From contig CM055877.1 of the NCBI GenBank assembly GCA_029582165.1, positions 40,892,749 to 40,956,748 on the forward strand: a stretch of 64,000 nt of DNA, written 5' to 3'. This stretch comes from Portulaca oleracea (Eukaryota; Streptophyta; Magnoliopsida; Caryophyllales; Portulacaceae). The translations under genes and the position numbers were made by a program. Every line of letters begins with the position of its first letter. Position 1 is the stretch's first letter. The notes under the pieces are model-generated. The model searched no databases. It saw only the letters and a program-made list of their open reading frames with translations, and was not told the DNA's origin. This document shows positions 1-10,879 of the stretch, one piece after another.

Positions 1-1798
1 CAGAAAAATAACTTTATTAGCTAAGTGCATAGGTAAGAAATATTACAAATTATGATCACTACACATTGCATATATACCTGTCAATTTTTTACCCGACCTA
101 GTAACCTGACCGGAACTCGGCCGAAAATTCTGGGTTTTAAACACGGTTTTCTCGACCTGAACCGAAATTAACCGAACTCGGAAAATCCGCAAATTAGCGG
201 GTCAAACCCAACCCCCCCCCCCCCCCCGTTTGACCTGAAAATTTTATTTTTTAAGCTCAACTCTGCTGGAATTTGTGACTTTCATTGAAATTCCTGACCA
301 TTAAACTACAACCGCAACTTATTCATCTATTATTTATCTAGTTTAAGTTGAAACATTCAAAAAATCTATCATTACTAGAATATAATCATATTTTTATTAT
401 GTATATCATACAAATTATAGTACTTAGCTATGTTACCTAGACTGAGGACACGAGTGTCCGACACGGACACGGATCCAAGGGTCCGACATGGCATCCCTAA
501 AATTTACGAACACGGGGACACGGTATCCAAGGGTCCGACACGGCAGGGGAAACAAGACCCCTTAGTTGCATAATATATTTAATTATATTAGAAGTGAAAT
601 ATTACGTATTATTTTTTTAAAAGCATCCTGAACCCATTGATACTTTAATTTAAATTGATTTGGCCCATACAAAAAATATCTTCAGCCCAATTTTTAAAAA
701 GAACAAAAAAAAAATGACTGCCACTTTAGTTCTAAAATAATCAAAATAAGAAACCAGAAATGATCCAAAAAACCGTAGTCCCAACGTCAATGTTTGTGTA
801 GTGGGCCTATGCTCTTCACGCCTCCCCTCGCCCCTCCCCCCCCCCCTCTCTGTTTCTGGAGTAGCAGAACATAGACAAAATGAAAAATATGCAACATCTG
901 CTCCCTCTCTCCCGTCTCTCACCGGCGACCGGAAATCGGCGACTTCTGACTGGGGAAAACCCATTGGTGGGGTCACGTCATCCATTCGACCAAAAGCCCC
1001 CAACTACCCCCTCCCCTCCCCCCCCCCCCAAACACCCACCAATTGGTTGTCCAATTGTTCGATCTAAGGTTTGTCGCTGACTAGGGTTCGTTCATGGCCG
1101 TGTCCCGCAATTCTGCCCAGGTCCGCCACGGGTCCCGTGTCTGGATCCGTATCATGTCGACCCTGGTACGGCAGCCCTAATAGCCGAGTCCAGGTAACGT
1201 AGAGACAATTTGTTATTCAAAGAAAAAATGGAAAAGGTCCTTATATAACCTTGGCCAGCCAAAAAAAAAAAAATACACCTTACTTTATTTACTCGAACTC
1301 AAATACACCCAACCCAGATTTACCCCATGTACAACTGACCTGTATTTGACCTGCCCACCCGAATTGAAAGTCTAATTGCACAAGACCTTACCATCACAAA
1401 AATGACAGGGTCACACATTTATAATGCATATATGCTGTCAGCAGCACATAAGATGATGTGATTGTGAATGTGTCTCTGTCATGATGACAGCTATATGAAG
1501 CATATATGGCAACTAGTGCAGGAACATCAGTTATTTAGAACTCAAGACATTTGTACTTTATATTCCATCAACAAATTAAATATGACGTTTGATAGCCACT
1601 GTTTTTTGAACTACGAGTCTTAGGAAATGGCGTCCACCACACCTCAAGGACAAACCCAAGGTAAATACAAACACAAAGAAGATCAAACAACAGATGAAAG
1701 GAAACAAATAATGTAGGCCCCTTAAAATAGACAAAAGTGATTTCAGCACATAAAAATCAGTCGGTCTTCCACATAATCCAGAAGTCCACTAAATTTAC
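1..1798. other. Intergenic or downstream gene DNA, no recognisable gene
   Basis: No convincing coding sequence is visible. The stretch holds degenerate Asp/Arg-codon-like simple sequence (60-240), a run of 16 C at 212-227, CT- and C-rich low complexity at 815-850 and 990-1030, and an A-run near 1260. If the minus-strand gene that starts at 2956 is complete, its later exons should lie here or left of the window. I searched for an in-phase exon between splice sites and found none that was persuasive. The short proline-rich ORFs at 801-1080 are products of the C-rich tracts. Confidence 0.5.
440..550. repeat. Short degenerate tandem repeat (GTCCGACA / GGACACGG words)
   Basis: The words GTCCGACA, GGACACGG and CCAAGGGTCCGACA recur three to four times in about 110 bases. 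A looser set of the same words, mostly in inverse orientation, lies at 1095-1180. They could be worn terminal repeats of an old element, but no clean pairing or target duplication is visible. Confidence 0.4.
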
Positions 1799-2956
1799 CT
1801 TTTCATCACTCAAGGACTCCACTTCACCAGTCAAAGCAATTCGTGCTGGAAGCTGTAACAAAACAGGGATAAACCGACCAATGCTTTTTCAATGCTTTAA
1901 ATAAGGTTGCAATTGTTAAGACATGATTCACCATAAGGTTGCAATTCAATACCAACCTTTTTCAATGCTTTAAATAAGCTTCCTAGCGGCCCAGGGCAGG
2001 GGCTCGCCACTGCAAATGAGGCACGTTCATCAATAACAGTATTCTGCATCCAACAAAGGAATATCTAGTATACATAAGAAATATCTAGCTGATACTCATG
2101 CATATGGTTTACGGACATTGATATGGATAATTAAATAACGCATCATCTAGAGCACATAGGAGGATTAGGAGACACTGTTGAGCATCCAGATTACATATAC
2201 TGGCAATGAATAAATTATGTCAAACATAAATATGATGAATTGCTGTAATATTTGAGGCTGCATCATCCCAACCTCATGAACATATAATCAGAGCCATCGA
2301 CAATCCTGACTCATGTATTTCTTCATAAACAAGGTTTATCAGCAAGTCCATGTCTACTATAGAGATGGGACAATTCTGCATTAAATTTGTTTGGCCTAGG
2401 AGTCAGTCAATGCGCAGACAAATAAGTTGAACAAAAGCCAGTTTGGAATTGACTACATGCTACATGTGGTACGTGAAACAGAGGTATCTCTATCAATTAG
2501 CAAATGACAATGTCCACATGAAGAAAATTGAAAAATGTAAAAGCGGATTTGTTATTAGAAAGGTAAAAGGTCATGTACCAAATTATGTGCATCTTTTTCA
2601 GGAACCCAAATATAGGGCTTTCCCCTCTTGAGGAAATAGTTTACTCTGGAAGTAAGTATCTCCTGCTTGCTACAAGGGGGAGTAGAGTGGAGTTGAGTTG
2701 AGTGGGTAATATCAGATGTCAATCAGTAAAGGAGCACAAATTCTTAGTTAAACAAAAATGGATGAATTTACCTTCCCTTTGAATCAGCTTTTATAGTGCT
2801 AAAATTACCCAGCCAATTTGACGCCAAGATATTCTGGAAAAGTAGGGATCTAATTCAATAGGTGTGCGTGTGTGAGTAAGAGAAAGAGAAAAAGAGAGAG
2901 AGATGAACCTTGCATTTTTGAGCTAAGGGCAAAGCTGTCGCCCTGCAGCCCTTCAT
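1799..2956 (-). CDS. 5' part of a spliced host gene, five exons, possible FMN-binding split-barrel protein
   Basis: Reading the minus strand, five exons join in one open frame. They are 2956-2909 (ATG start), 2833-2772, 2645-2579, 2043-1957 and 1852-1799. Each internal boundary has an AG acceptor and GT donor: acceptors end TTTTCCAG, TTACTTCCAG, GGATGCAG and TTTGTTACAG, and donors begin GTTCAT, GTAAAT, GTACAT, GTTGGT and GTAAAT. The exons of 48, 62, 67, 87 and 54 nt encode 106 residues without a stop. The product starts with a basic, Ser/Leu-containing leader that could be an organelle presequence, then has RGKPYIWVPE, an IDERASFAV block and ARIALTGEV. That pattern recalls plant pyridoxamine-oxidase-like (FMN split-barrel) proteins, but this is from memory only. 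The fifth exon ends at a good donor, so the protein should continue. No downstream exon was found, so the gene may be truncated or run past the window edge. Confidence 0.55.
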
Positions 2957-3105
2957 GATGAATATCAGCCTTCAGGTGTTGGACGAAATGCCTCTGCGAG
3001 TGCGAGTAGACGAGTAGTCTCCTCCACCAAGCGTCCACCTAAGTGACCTAACCTTGCCTGAATATTTGCCACTGTAACACCGCCTTTGAGGCTTACTTTA
3101 TGATT
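2957..3105 (-). promoter_or_regulatory. Probable 5' UTR region of the minus-strand gene
   Basis: This segment lies between the inferred ATG at 2956 and the poly(A) end of the upstream retrosequence. A possible acceptor (GGTGTTACAG) sits near 3073, so a 5' UTR intron may exist. The transcription start cannot be placed. The insertion at 3106 must have separated the gene from, or become part of, its original upstream region. Confidence 0.3.
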
Positions 3106-4092
3106 TTTTTTTTTTCCAAACAAGACAGGAGTCCAACAACAACAAACACACATACAATGATACAAACAACGAGAACCAAAAAAAAACCATAAAAGGACAC
3201 CCATTGACGATCTGTCTACGCTTCGCTTGACTTGAAACGCCAAGTTCGCGCCGGTTGAATCTCATCACGGGCCCTATTTGGATGAAATCCTTCACCAAAT
3301 TACAACAATCATCTGGTGGCTCCCAAAAAATCTGGAGGTCCCTTTCATGCTGAACGCCTCGGTGGAGTCGCTTCTTCAGAGGCACACGAGTTCCCCAAGC
3401 TAGGCCTTCCTCCTGCAACTTCCTCTTCGTAGTTGTAACACAAACAGCTTGGTACCTAGCAGAACATCGGGCATCATACATGTTCGGTGGCGTCTCCGTG
3501 GAGCCTTGTAACCTCCTCTTGAAGCAACAAACTTAAAAAACCCATCCGGTTGCTGTGACTGAGTGATCATTCCTCCAAGCTGACCCAGCACCTCTGAGGA
3601 TTCCTCATCCTGAGTAATGATACCTCTCATAGATTCCGAATTTTGTCCCACAGAAGCTGATGTAACCTCATCCACTATCATATCTTCCTCACCATTGCCA
3701 AGACTGGCGACAACTCTCACTGTCATAAAGCTCATACTCCGTGGATCATAAAACGTCGCTGTCTTCTTTCGCAACACTTCCTTATACGTGTTGTCTGAAA
3801 TGGACAAAGAATCGCCCATGATACCTTTCTTGAGAAATTTTTTAAAAGATTCAACAACTGCTCTGTCCTTCTTGACTGGATTGAAAGTCGGAGATTGCGT
3901 AGGACTTGAGCGAGTCCTATCCTCCACGCATAGCATAGGATTTTTTCGAGAGGAATGGCATGAATTCTCCTCATACCCCCCTACATTACCGTTCTCCTGC
4001 ACCTCGGAGTAGCTCCCCTGTACTCCACATTCCTTTACTATCTTCCTCTTCTTTAGCCCCAAATCCGGCAAGGCGGTTCCCAAACCCTCCAC
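3106..4092 (-). pseudogene. Retrocopied sequence with poly(A) end, LINE fragment or processed retrosequence
   Basis: On the minus strand a 230-codon open frame runs from 4092 to 3400. It is rich in Ser, Lys and Glu and has no domain I recognise. A T-rich 3' untranslated-like stretch follows and ends in a run of A (the T-run at about 3107-3117 on the plus strand). The poly(A) tail and T/G-rich tail resemble plant LINEs. No reverse transcriptase or zinc knuckle is visible, and no target duplication was found near 4100-4160. A processed copy of a host transcript is the alternative. Confidence 0.4.
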
Positions 4093-4265
4093 CCTGCGTG
4101 AGCTAATCTTGGGGACGTACCATTTTTTCCCCCACTCAAATTTTGCATTACCAACACAGAAATTGGATTCTAATGATACAAACTTTTGGTCAAGACTTAA
4201 TAATATAAACTTTTGATTTGGTGATTAATAATACGAACTTTGACACCCTGTTACTCCCAATAGTA

Positions 4266-4300
4266 CGCCACCGAGTTAAGTTGAACTTAACTCGGTGGCG
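4266..4300. repeat. 35-nt perfect palindrome in the left foldback arm
   Basis: Two 17-nt halves (CGCCACCGAGTTAAGTT and its complement) flank one central base. The same palindrome occurs at 29658-29692 in the other arm, so the element carries four copies of the half site. Confidence 0.85.
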
Positions 4301-4460
4301 GTCTGACGTGGCGGCAAAGGCACGCGCCTGGTTGTTTTGACTTTGTCACGTCATCCACGTTGATTTAAAAAAAAATAAGACAAACTTTTACCTATGTTGC
4401 TCTGAATTTTCTTTTTTAATCATCACCCTCCCATTCCCAGAAAACCAAGAAAACTATAAA

Positions 4461-4462
<2 letters not shown>

Positions 4463-4506
<44 letters not shown>
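4463..4506. repeat. (CT)n microsatellite
   Basis: A run of about 22 CT units lies in the inner left arm of the foldback element. The right arm has a shorter GA-rich counterpart near 29395-29410, so this tract expanded after the arms separated. Confidence 0.95.
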
Positions 4507-4509
<3 letters not shown>

Positions 4510-4723
4510 TTCCTCTTCATCATCCCCACCTCTTTTTTCTCTCTCTAAAAATCCCACATTTTTCTTTTGCATCTTCACCTTCTTTAATCCTCTCCCCCTC
4601 TTCATCTCTTCATCATGAGGCACAACTTAATGCTCAAACTCGTCAATAATGGTGGAATGCCTTCTCAACTTCCCCAGCTACCCTTTTTTCCACTTCACTG
4701 CTCTCCTTCTTCTTCTCAACTTC

Positions 4724-4977
4724 TGTCAAAACTCCCAATCTTCCTTATAACAACCTCATCATATTTGTGATCAAATCATACAAATAATGACTTTATTGAT
4801 GCTCGGTAAATTCTGAGTCTATTTCCTCTTGGAACAAACAGAAGAAACGATCCCTATTTATAGGGACAAAGAGAAGAGGAAAGAAAACAAACAGAAAATA
4901 AACTAACTACCTAAACAAGAACTTATCAAACCTAATAAATAACAATCTAACTGTCCTAACTGTCCTTCCCGCCAACA
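4724..4977 (-). repeat. 3' LTR of the copia element
   Basis: This 254-bp LTR starts TGTCAAAACT on the plus strand and ends GCCAACA. It carries a tandem copy of CTAACTGTC that is absent from the other LTR. A TATAAATAGGG box (minus strand, about 4855-4862) marks the promoter copy. Confidence 0.92.
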
Positions 4978-4990
4978 CCCCCCCTCAAGC
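4978..4990 (-). other. Polypurine tract of the copia element
   Basis: On the minus strand the sequence GCTTGAGGGGGGG immediately precedes the 3' LTR, as expected for the plus-strand primer site. Confidence 0.85.
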
Positions 4991-6955
4991 TAGGATGTTG
5001 TGGAAGCATGCCAAGCTTGTGTAATAAGTGCCAATGTTGATGAGAGGGAAGGATTTTAGTGAGAACATCTGCCAATTGAGATTGAGTTGGAAGATAGCTC
5101 AGCTGAAGCAGTCCCTCCATGACTTTATCCCGAGTAAAATGACAGTCGACCTCTATATGTTTGGTGCGCTCGTGAAAGACTGGATTTCTTGCTATGTGTA
5201 GGGCAGACTAATTGTCACAGTGGAGAGTAACAGGACTGGATATAGCCACTCCTAGTTCTCTCAACAAACTAACCAACCAAGTGATCTCAGCTGCAGCTTG
5301 AGCCATGGCTCTATACTCAGCTTCAGCTGATGATCTTGCCATAGTGGACTGCTTTTTGAATTTCTAACTAATTGGAGATTTATCCAGCAAAACAATATAG
5401 CTAGTGACTGATCTTCTTGATATGGGGCATGCAGCCCTGTCAAAGTCAGAGAACGCAGTCAGATGGATATTGTCAGTACCCTTGAGTATGATCCCTTGTC
5501 CAGATGTCCCAGCTACATATCGAATGAGATGATCCAAAGCAACCATGTGAGATGTCCTGGGAGATTGCATGAATTGACTGAGAGTTTGAACTGCAAAGGA
5601 TATGTCAGGACGAGTGTTAGAAAGAAAATTGAGTTTGCCAATAAAAGTTATGTAAATACTTGGATCTGTTAGAGGAGTTCCAGAATCAGAATTTAATTTG
5701 CAATTTAAAGGTAAAGGGGTTGCAGTAGGTTTAGAATGAAGATGCCCATATTCTTTGATGAGATCTTGTGTAAACTTTCTTTGAGACAAGCTGATTCCTT
5801 GAGGTAAATATGAGACTTCAAGACCTAGGAAGTATTTGAGGAGTCCAAGATCCTTAATGCCAAAAGCAGTGTTTAACTTATCCTTGAGTTTGTCAATTTC
5901 TGTAATGGATGAACCTGTAAGCAAAACATCATCAACATAAACAACCACTATAGTTAGATCATTACAAGTCTTTTTAGTAAACAAACTATAGTCATTCTTA
6001 GACTGAGTGTAGCCTTATTGTTTCAGCAATTCTGCCAACTTAGAATGCCACTATCTAGAGGCCTGTTTAAGGCCATATAAAGATTTTTGTAGTTTGCAGA
6101 CTTTATTTTGAGGATTGTGAATTCCCTCAGGCATCTTCATGTACACTTCTTCATGTAAATCGCCATGTAAAAAGGCGTTGTCCACATCAAGTTGATAGAG
6201 AGACCAATTTCTTGATGCAGCCAAAGCAATGATAGTTCTGATTGTGGTCATTTTGACCACAGGCCTGAAGGTTTCATTGTAGTCAAGTCCTTCACTTTGT
6301 ATACCCATTTTGAACTAATTGCTTTCTTTCCTGGAGGGAGATCCACCTCAGTCCAAGTGTTGTTTAGTAGAAGAGCATCTATCTCTTTCTTCATAGCATT
6401 AACCCACTGTTGGTGTTTAGCAGCCTGTTTATAGGATGTAGGCTCTTCTAAATAGTTAAGTTCATTGATTTGCTGTTGTTGAGAAGCAGAAAGAGCAGTG
6501 AACTGGACAGTATTGCTGAATTTGGGCAGTTGTGTTTGATAATCTTTTAAATATGTGGGTTGCTTAGTGAGTCTTGTGGATCTTCTGATTGGTAAGCTGC
6601 AGGCTTCTGAAGATGTTTGAGTAGTGGTCTGACTTGGTTGTTCCTGGATTATGCAGCTTTGAGTTGATTCAGCTTCATCTTTGTTATCTCCATCCTCAGC
6701 AATGTTTGATAAGAAAATAGAATCAGGTAAAACAATATCATTAGCAGCAGTCAGATTGTGATAAGGAAAATGTTCTTCATGAAATCTGACATCCCTACTA
6801 AAAACAATCTTCTTATCAGTGAGATCATACAGTTTATAGCCTTTTTTATTGAATGAATATCCTAAAAAAATGCAAGGATGTGCCCTTGGGTCAAATTTGT
6901 GTCTATTAGCACTTAGAGTGGAAGCAAAACAAAGGCATCCAAAGGTTCTTAAATG
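4991..6955 (-). pseudogene. Copia integrase C-terminus, reverse transcriptase and RNase H (degenerate)
   Basis: Minus-strand reading from 6955 gives the integrase C-terminal part ([13 protein letters not shown]), then the RT fingers ([40 protein letters not shown]) and the catalytic YVDD at about 5925. RNase H follows with the ADVLTK end signature near 5045-5080. At least one frameshift near 6250-6300 joins two overlapping frames, and stops occur near 6015-6050 and 5365. In the RNase H core, normal family residues are still readable (SAEAEYRAM). The enzyme is not expressible as it stands. Confidence 0.88.
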
Positions 6956-6960
6956 ATTGT

Positions 6961-7942
6961 TGTAGAAGGCAAAAATTTGTCGACCAATTAAAAAATGACA
7001 CGTGGACAATAAATTAAATTTATTCGGCCAATTAATGCCGCATGTTAAATTAATTACGACGGTCCATTTAATTAAATTTTAAATGGAAATGCATCCTGGC
7101 CAGTAATATCATGACACGTGTCAAAGATGATGCACAAAATTTTAATTATTTCTTTATTTAAAGTTAAAGGAATAATTAATTAATTTAGGCCCAAGCCAAA
7201 AGCCCGACTCAAACCCTAGGCCTCCAGAACCTATAAATAGGGGTCCTCTCCCTCATTTTCAACACACTCTGCAGTCTACCCCGGCGGCATTCGACATTCT
7301 GCACTCCAGAGGCTTCAGAAGATCAAACTGCCAGCAGTCCCCAGCTACCAAGCGCCAAGGATCGAAGTCTGCAAAAGCTCAAGATCGAGTCTCCAAGCCT
7401 CTACTACGTCGAGATCAAGAACTGCTTCAGAGTTCTTCAGCAAGACCTGCAAAGCCTTCAGAAGATCGAACTGCAGACGCCCTCCAGCTACCAAGCACCA
7501 AGGACCAACGTCGGCTAGATCAACAACTTCTGTTCTTCACATCAAAGACTGCAGTCGTCTTCCTCGTCTGGTTCATCAATCGAGATTAAGCACTAAGCCC
7601 TCGCATCCAAGAACCAGGAGAACTACAATCAACAATCAACATTCAGACGGTTAAACTTCGAGCAGACTCCAGCTACCAAGCACTAAGGGGATCAACGCTC
7701 AAGACATTCAGCTCAAGAACTACTGCAAGAATTCTTCAGCTAAACCTGCGTTCGAGATCGAGATCGAGATCAAGCGCTCGCGCCCTCGGCTCACCCAAGT
7801 ATCAGGAGATCGAATCAGAGGACTACTTTATTGTATTTAACACAGAGATTGTACCCGCATCTATTCAAATATTAATACAAATTAATTTGTTTCTCATATT
7901 TCTTGTCTTTATTTATTTCAAGGCTCGAAATTTGTGTTTACA
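6961..7942 (+). repeat. 5' LTR of the gag-only element
   Basis: The 982-bp LTR begins TGTAGAAGGC and ends GTGTTTACA. It is very similar to 14256-15226 except for a cluster of small indels near its 3' third. A TATA box lies at 7232-7239. Confidence 0.92.
6999..7239 (+). promoter_or_regulatory. LTR promoter: two CACGTG boxes and TATA box
   Basis: GACACGTGG at 6997-7005 and the palindrome GACACGTGTC at 7113-7122 lie upstream of CTATAAATAGGGG (TATA at 7232-7239). CACGTG is the G-box core bound by plant bZIP and bHLH factors. The same three elements recur in the other LTR near 14293, 14411 and 14531. Confidence 0.65.
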
Positions 7943-7946
7943 AATT

Positions 7947-7964
7947 TGGCACGCTCGGTGGGAC
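7947..7964 (+). other. Primer-binding site of the gag-only element
   Basis: TGGCACGCTCGGTGGGAC starts four bases after the LTR end. It begins with TGG, as required to pair with a tRNA CCA end. I cannot name the tRNA from memory. Confidence 0.6.
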
Positions 7965-8025
7965 TTCTCTGCCTCTCATCTCTTTCTCCAAGAAGTTCAA
8001 ATTCATCTTCAACTCAAGCGACGCG

Positions 8026-10610
8026 ATGGCACCCAAGAAAGTTGTCTCTCAACCCTCAACAAAGTGGAGCGTTCAAGCTTCATCCCAAGGGTCGACAACT
8101 ACGAGTGCTACATCGAGCGGAGTAATGACTCGAAGGATGGCGAAGGCTGTTGCCGCTGCTGCTGTAATTTCTGCTCTGCTGGAAGAACCAACTACCAAGG
8201 CACCAACCCCGTCACGCAAGAGTCTGGCTATTGATTCAAACCTTCAGGGAGTGCCTCAAATGACTCCTCACTCTCGGAGGCCAAGCACTGCAAATACCTT
8301 CGGCTCAGTCATGACTACCCCACGTGGAATGGACGAACTCCAAACTCGCTACAACCCGATATTCGAGTCTGAGGACTTTGAAGGCCAAGACTACTCCAGT
8401 GAAGATTCTTCCCCAATGACTGAAGAGGAATCTATCTTCTCGGAGGCTGAAATTGAGTCTACTCAAACTGTCATCATGCCAGTGATGACAACTAATGCTT
8501 CCAACGTGGAAGAAAAGATTGTAGAGTTGGAGGCTACACTGAGAAGACTTGCTAGGGAAAGCGAAGAAAAAGACAAAAAGATCGACAAGCAAAGAAAGCA
8601 GATCGCGAAACTGACCAGGAGGGATCTGACAAAGAATCTTCTAAGGGTGATGGTGATGGCGACGGTGAAATAAAGAAGATCTCCTCTTCAGGATCAATGA
8701 CTACAGAAGAGATCCAGAGTATGATTGCTAATGCAGTAAGGGCTCAACTAGGAGAGGCGTCGAACAAGACCCACTTTTACACAAAGCCATACACGAAGCG
8801 GATTGACGCCCTTCGAATGCCGCAAGGATATCAACCCCCAAAGTTCAATCAATTTGATGGGAAGGGTAATCCTAAGCAGCACATCGCTCACTTCATCGAA
8901 ACGTGTAGCAATGCCGGCACAGAAGAAGATCGACTAGTCAAGCAGTTCGTCCGTTCTTTGAGAGGAATCGCGTTCGACTGGTATACGAATCTAGAGCCAG
9001 AATTTATCAATAGTTGGGAACAAATGGAGAAAGAGTTTCAACAGTTCTATCTGCTCAACGGGTCGCCGTCGGCGACAGTTGACAAACACCAAACAGTGGG
9101 AGGGCGAACCAGTACTTGACTATATCCATCGTTGGAGGGCTCTTAGTCTTGAATGCAAGGATCGCCTCACTGAAGCTTCAGCTGTCGATATGTGCGCTCA
9201 AGGTATGCACTGGGATTTACTCTACGTCCTCAAGATGGTCAAGCCTAAAACCTTTCAGGAGTTGGCAACCAAGGCACATGATATGGAGATCACCATAGCA
9301 AGTCGACGGGGAAGGAATTCATCTTCATCCGAATCAAGGAACGGTGCTAGTGGGTACAAGAAGAATGGCAAGTCGTCGAAGACTTCAGCAGAGGAGTCCA
9401 TGGCTATTTCAATGTGTGAACCAGTGAGAATCTCTACTAAACCTAAACCTAAAAGGGAGAAATTCACTTCCTCAAAAGAAGTTGAAAGGAAGCGTCCTAC
9501 ATTAAAGGAGCTTCAAGACAAGAAGTACCCGTTTCCAGACTCAGAAATGCTCGATGACTTGCTAGAGACAGGAGTTATTGAACTCCCACAGCCAAAGAGG
9601 CCAGAAGAAGCGGGAAGAACTCATGATCTAAGATATTGTCGCTATCATACGATAGTTAGTCACCCTCTTGAGAAGTGCATCACGCTCAAGGAGCGGATCA
9701 TGAGGCTAGCTGAGGAGGGGAAAATAATATTGGACTTGGATGATAACGTCGAAGCCAATTATGTTTCATCACATCCAATTCCAGCTAGGAGAAACGAATT
9801 CTTGATGATTCAGTTTGGCTGCCAAAAACCAGTTCCTCTTGTTATACTAGTCCAGGCCCCTCAAGATGAACAAAAGCAAGTCTCAAAAGCTTGTGGTGAA
9901 AAGGAAGGAAGGAGCTCGGTGTCTCGAAGGACAACTAATACCACGACCGCAAATGCATCAAAGGAGAAGGAACAATCCTCAACCTTCTATGGAGAGGAGG
10001 AGGCTTGAAGTCATCAAGAAGCAAGAAGTGGGTTCAACTGAGTCGCTTGAGCGAGGCCCTCGTGTTCCTGTCACGTTAGAGGAATACTTTCCGAAGTACT
10101 TCTTTGAAGAAGTTAACAATGTTGCAGCTGTGAACATGGTCTCCTGCTTCGAGATCGAAGAAGATGATAACGAAGGAGTGGAGTATCAACCTAAGTCAAA
10201 GCTCTCCGTGTTCGATAGGTTGGGACAGCCAACTTCCCGCAAATAAGTATCTATCCTTGAGCGAATAGGGTGTCCAGGAGAGCGTAAAGCCTCGGTCTTT
10301 AGCAGGATCAAGGGTGGTTCGAGATCAAAGTCTTTTGTATTGTCAAAGATCATACAAGCTGAAGAGGTGCCAAAACTCACAAGCTGACCAGGAAAAGAGC
10401 TCCACATTCATCCGCCTTGGAGTCATAAATGAAGTTCAAAGCACCATCCCATCTCGCATGAAGCGGTGTTCAACATTGGAAGTAAATACTGAAGGATCCC
10501 TTAGAGTGAAGAGACGCATTGTGATCTTCACCAGCCATCAAAGCAAAAACAACATCGACATGGAGCTTGAGCGAGAGGATACGTTTTCTTCTGCCGAAGT
10601 CAAAATCTAG
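8026..10610 (+). pseudogene. Gag-like polyprotein of the Tat type, frameshifted
   Basis: The likely start is ATG at 8026 (MAPKKVV). The N-terminal 200 residues include a Ser/Thr-rich, acidic part and a charged coiled-coil-like stretch (VEEKIVELEATLRRLARE). A frameshift near 8600-8640 joins this to the conserved retrotransposon Gag core: YQPPKFNQFDGKGNPKQH, FVRSLRGIAFDWYTNLE, then after a second frameshift near 9080-9115 EPVLDYIHRWRAL. A third break near 9900-10008 leads to TLEEYFPKYFF and SVFDRLG, typical of Tat-lineage Gag tails, and the frame finally ends at 10610. No zinc-knuckle or pol domain follows. All breaks are small indels, so the ancestral protein was probably about 850 residues. 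Confidence 0.75.
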
Positions 10611-10879
10611 GAAAATGAAGATGTAGCTCCCGAGCAAGAGCCTAAACTGTTCACCAAAAAAAAAAAAAAAGATTTCATTTTCAGTTCATTTCAATTTCAT
10701 CATTGTAATACTCCTGACCCGCAAGAGTATAAACTGTAAATCGCTAAATTAATAAATAAAATTTTCTTCTCCTTCACCATTTGAACTACGTTTGGCTTGA
10801 TCCTTATGGCTATTCTATCCCTTAAGGTACGTAGACAATTTGGGTCTAGACCAAATACAGTCATGCCCAAAGAAAAAAA

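Noticed and set aside
801..1080. Overlapping proline-rich ORFs on the plus strand
   Set aside because: They derive from C-rich and CT-rich tracts, differ wildly between frames, and show no domain or start context.
440..1180. Possible terminal inverted repeats of an old DNA transposon
   Set aside because: Words at 440-550 and 1095-1180 look related in inverse orientation, but pairing is patchy and no target duplication is visible.
3732..4012. 80- and 74-codon ORFs on both strands inside the retrosequence
   Set aside because: They are alternative-frame shadows of the 230-codon minus frame.
4423..4623. 66-codon ORF rich in Arg-Glu repeats
   Set aside because: It is the translation of the (CT)n microsatellite.
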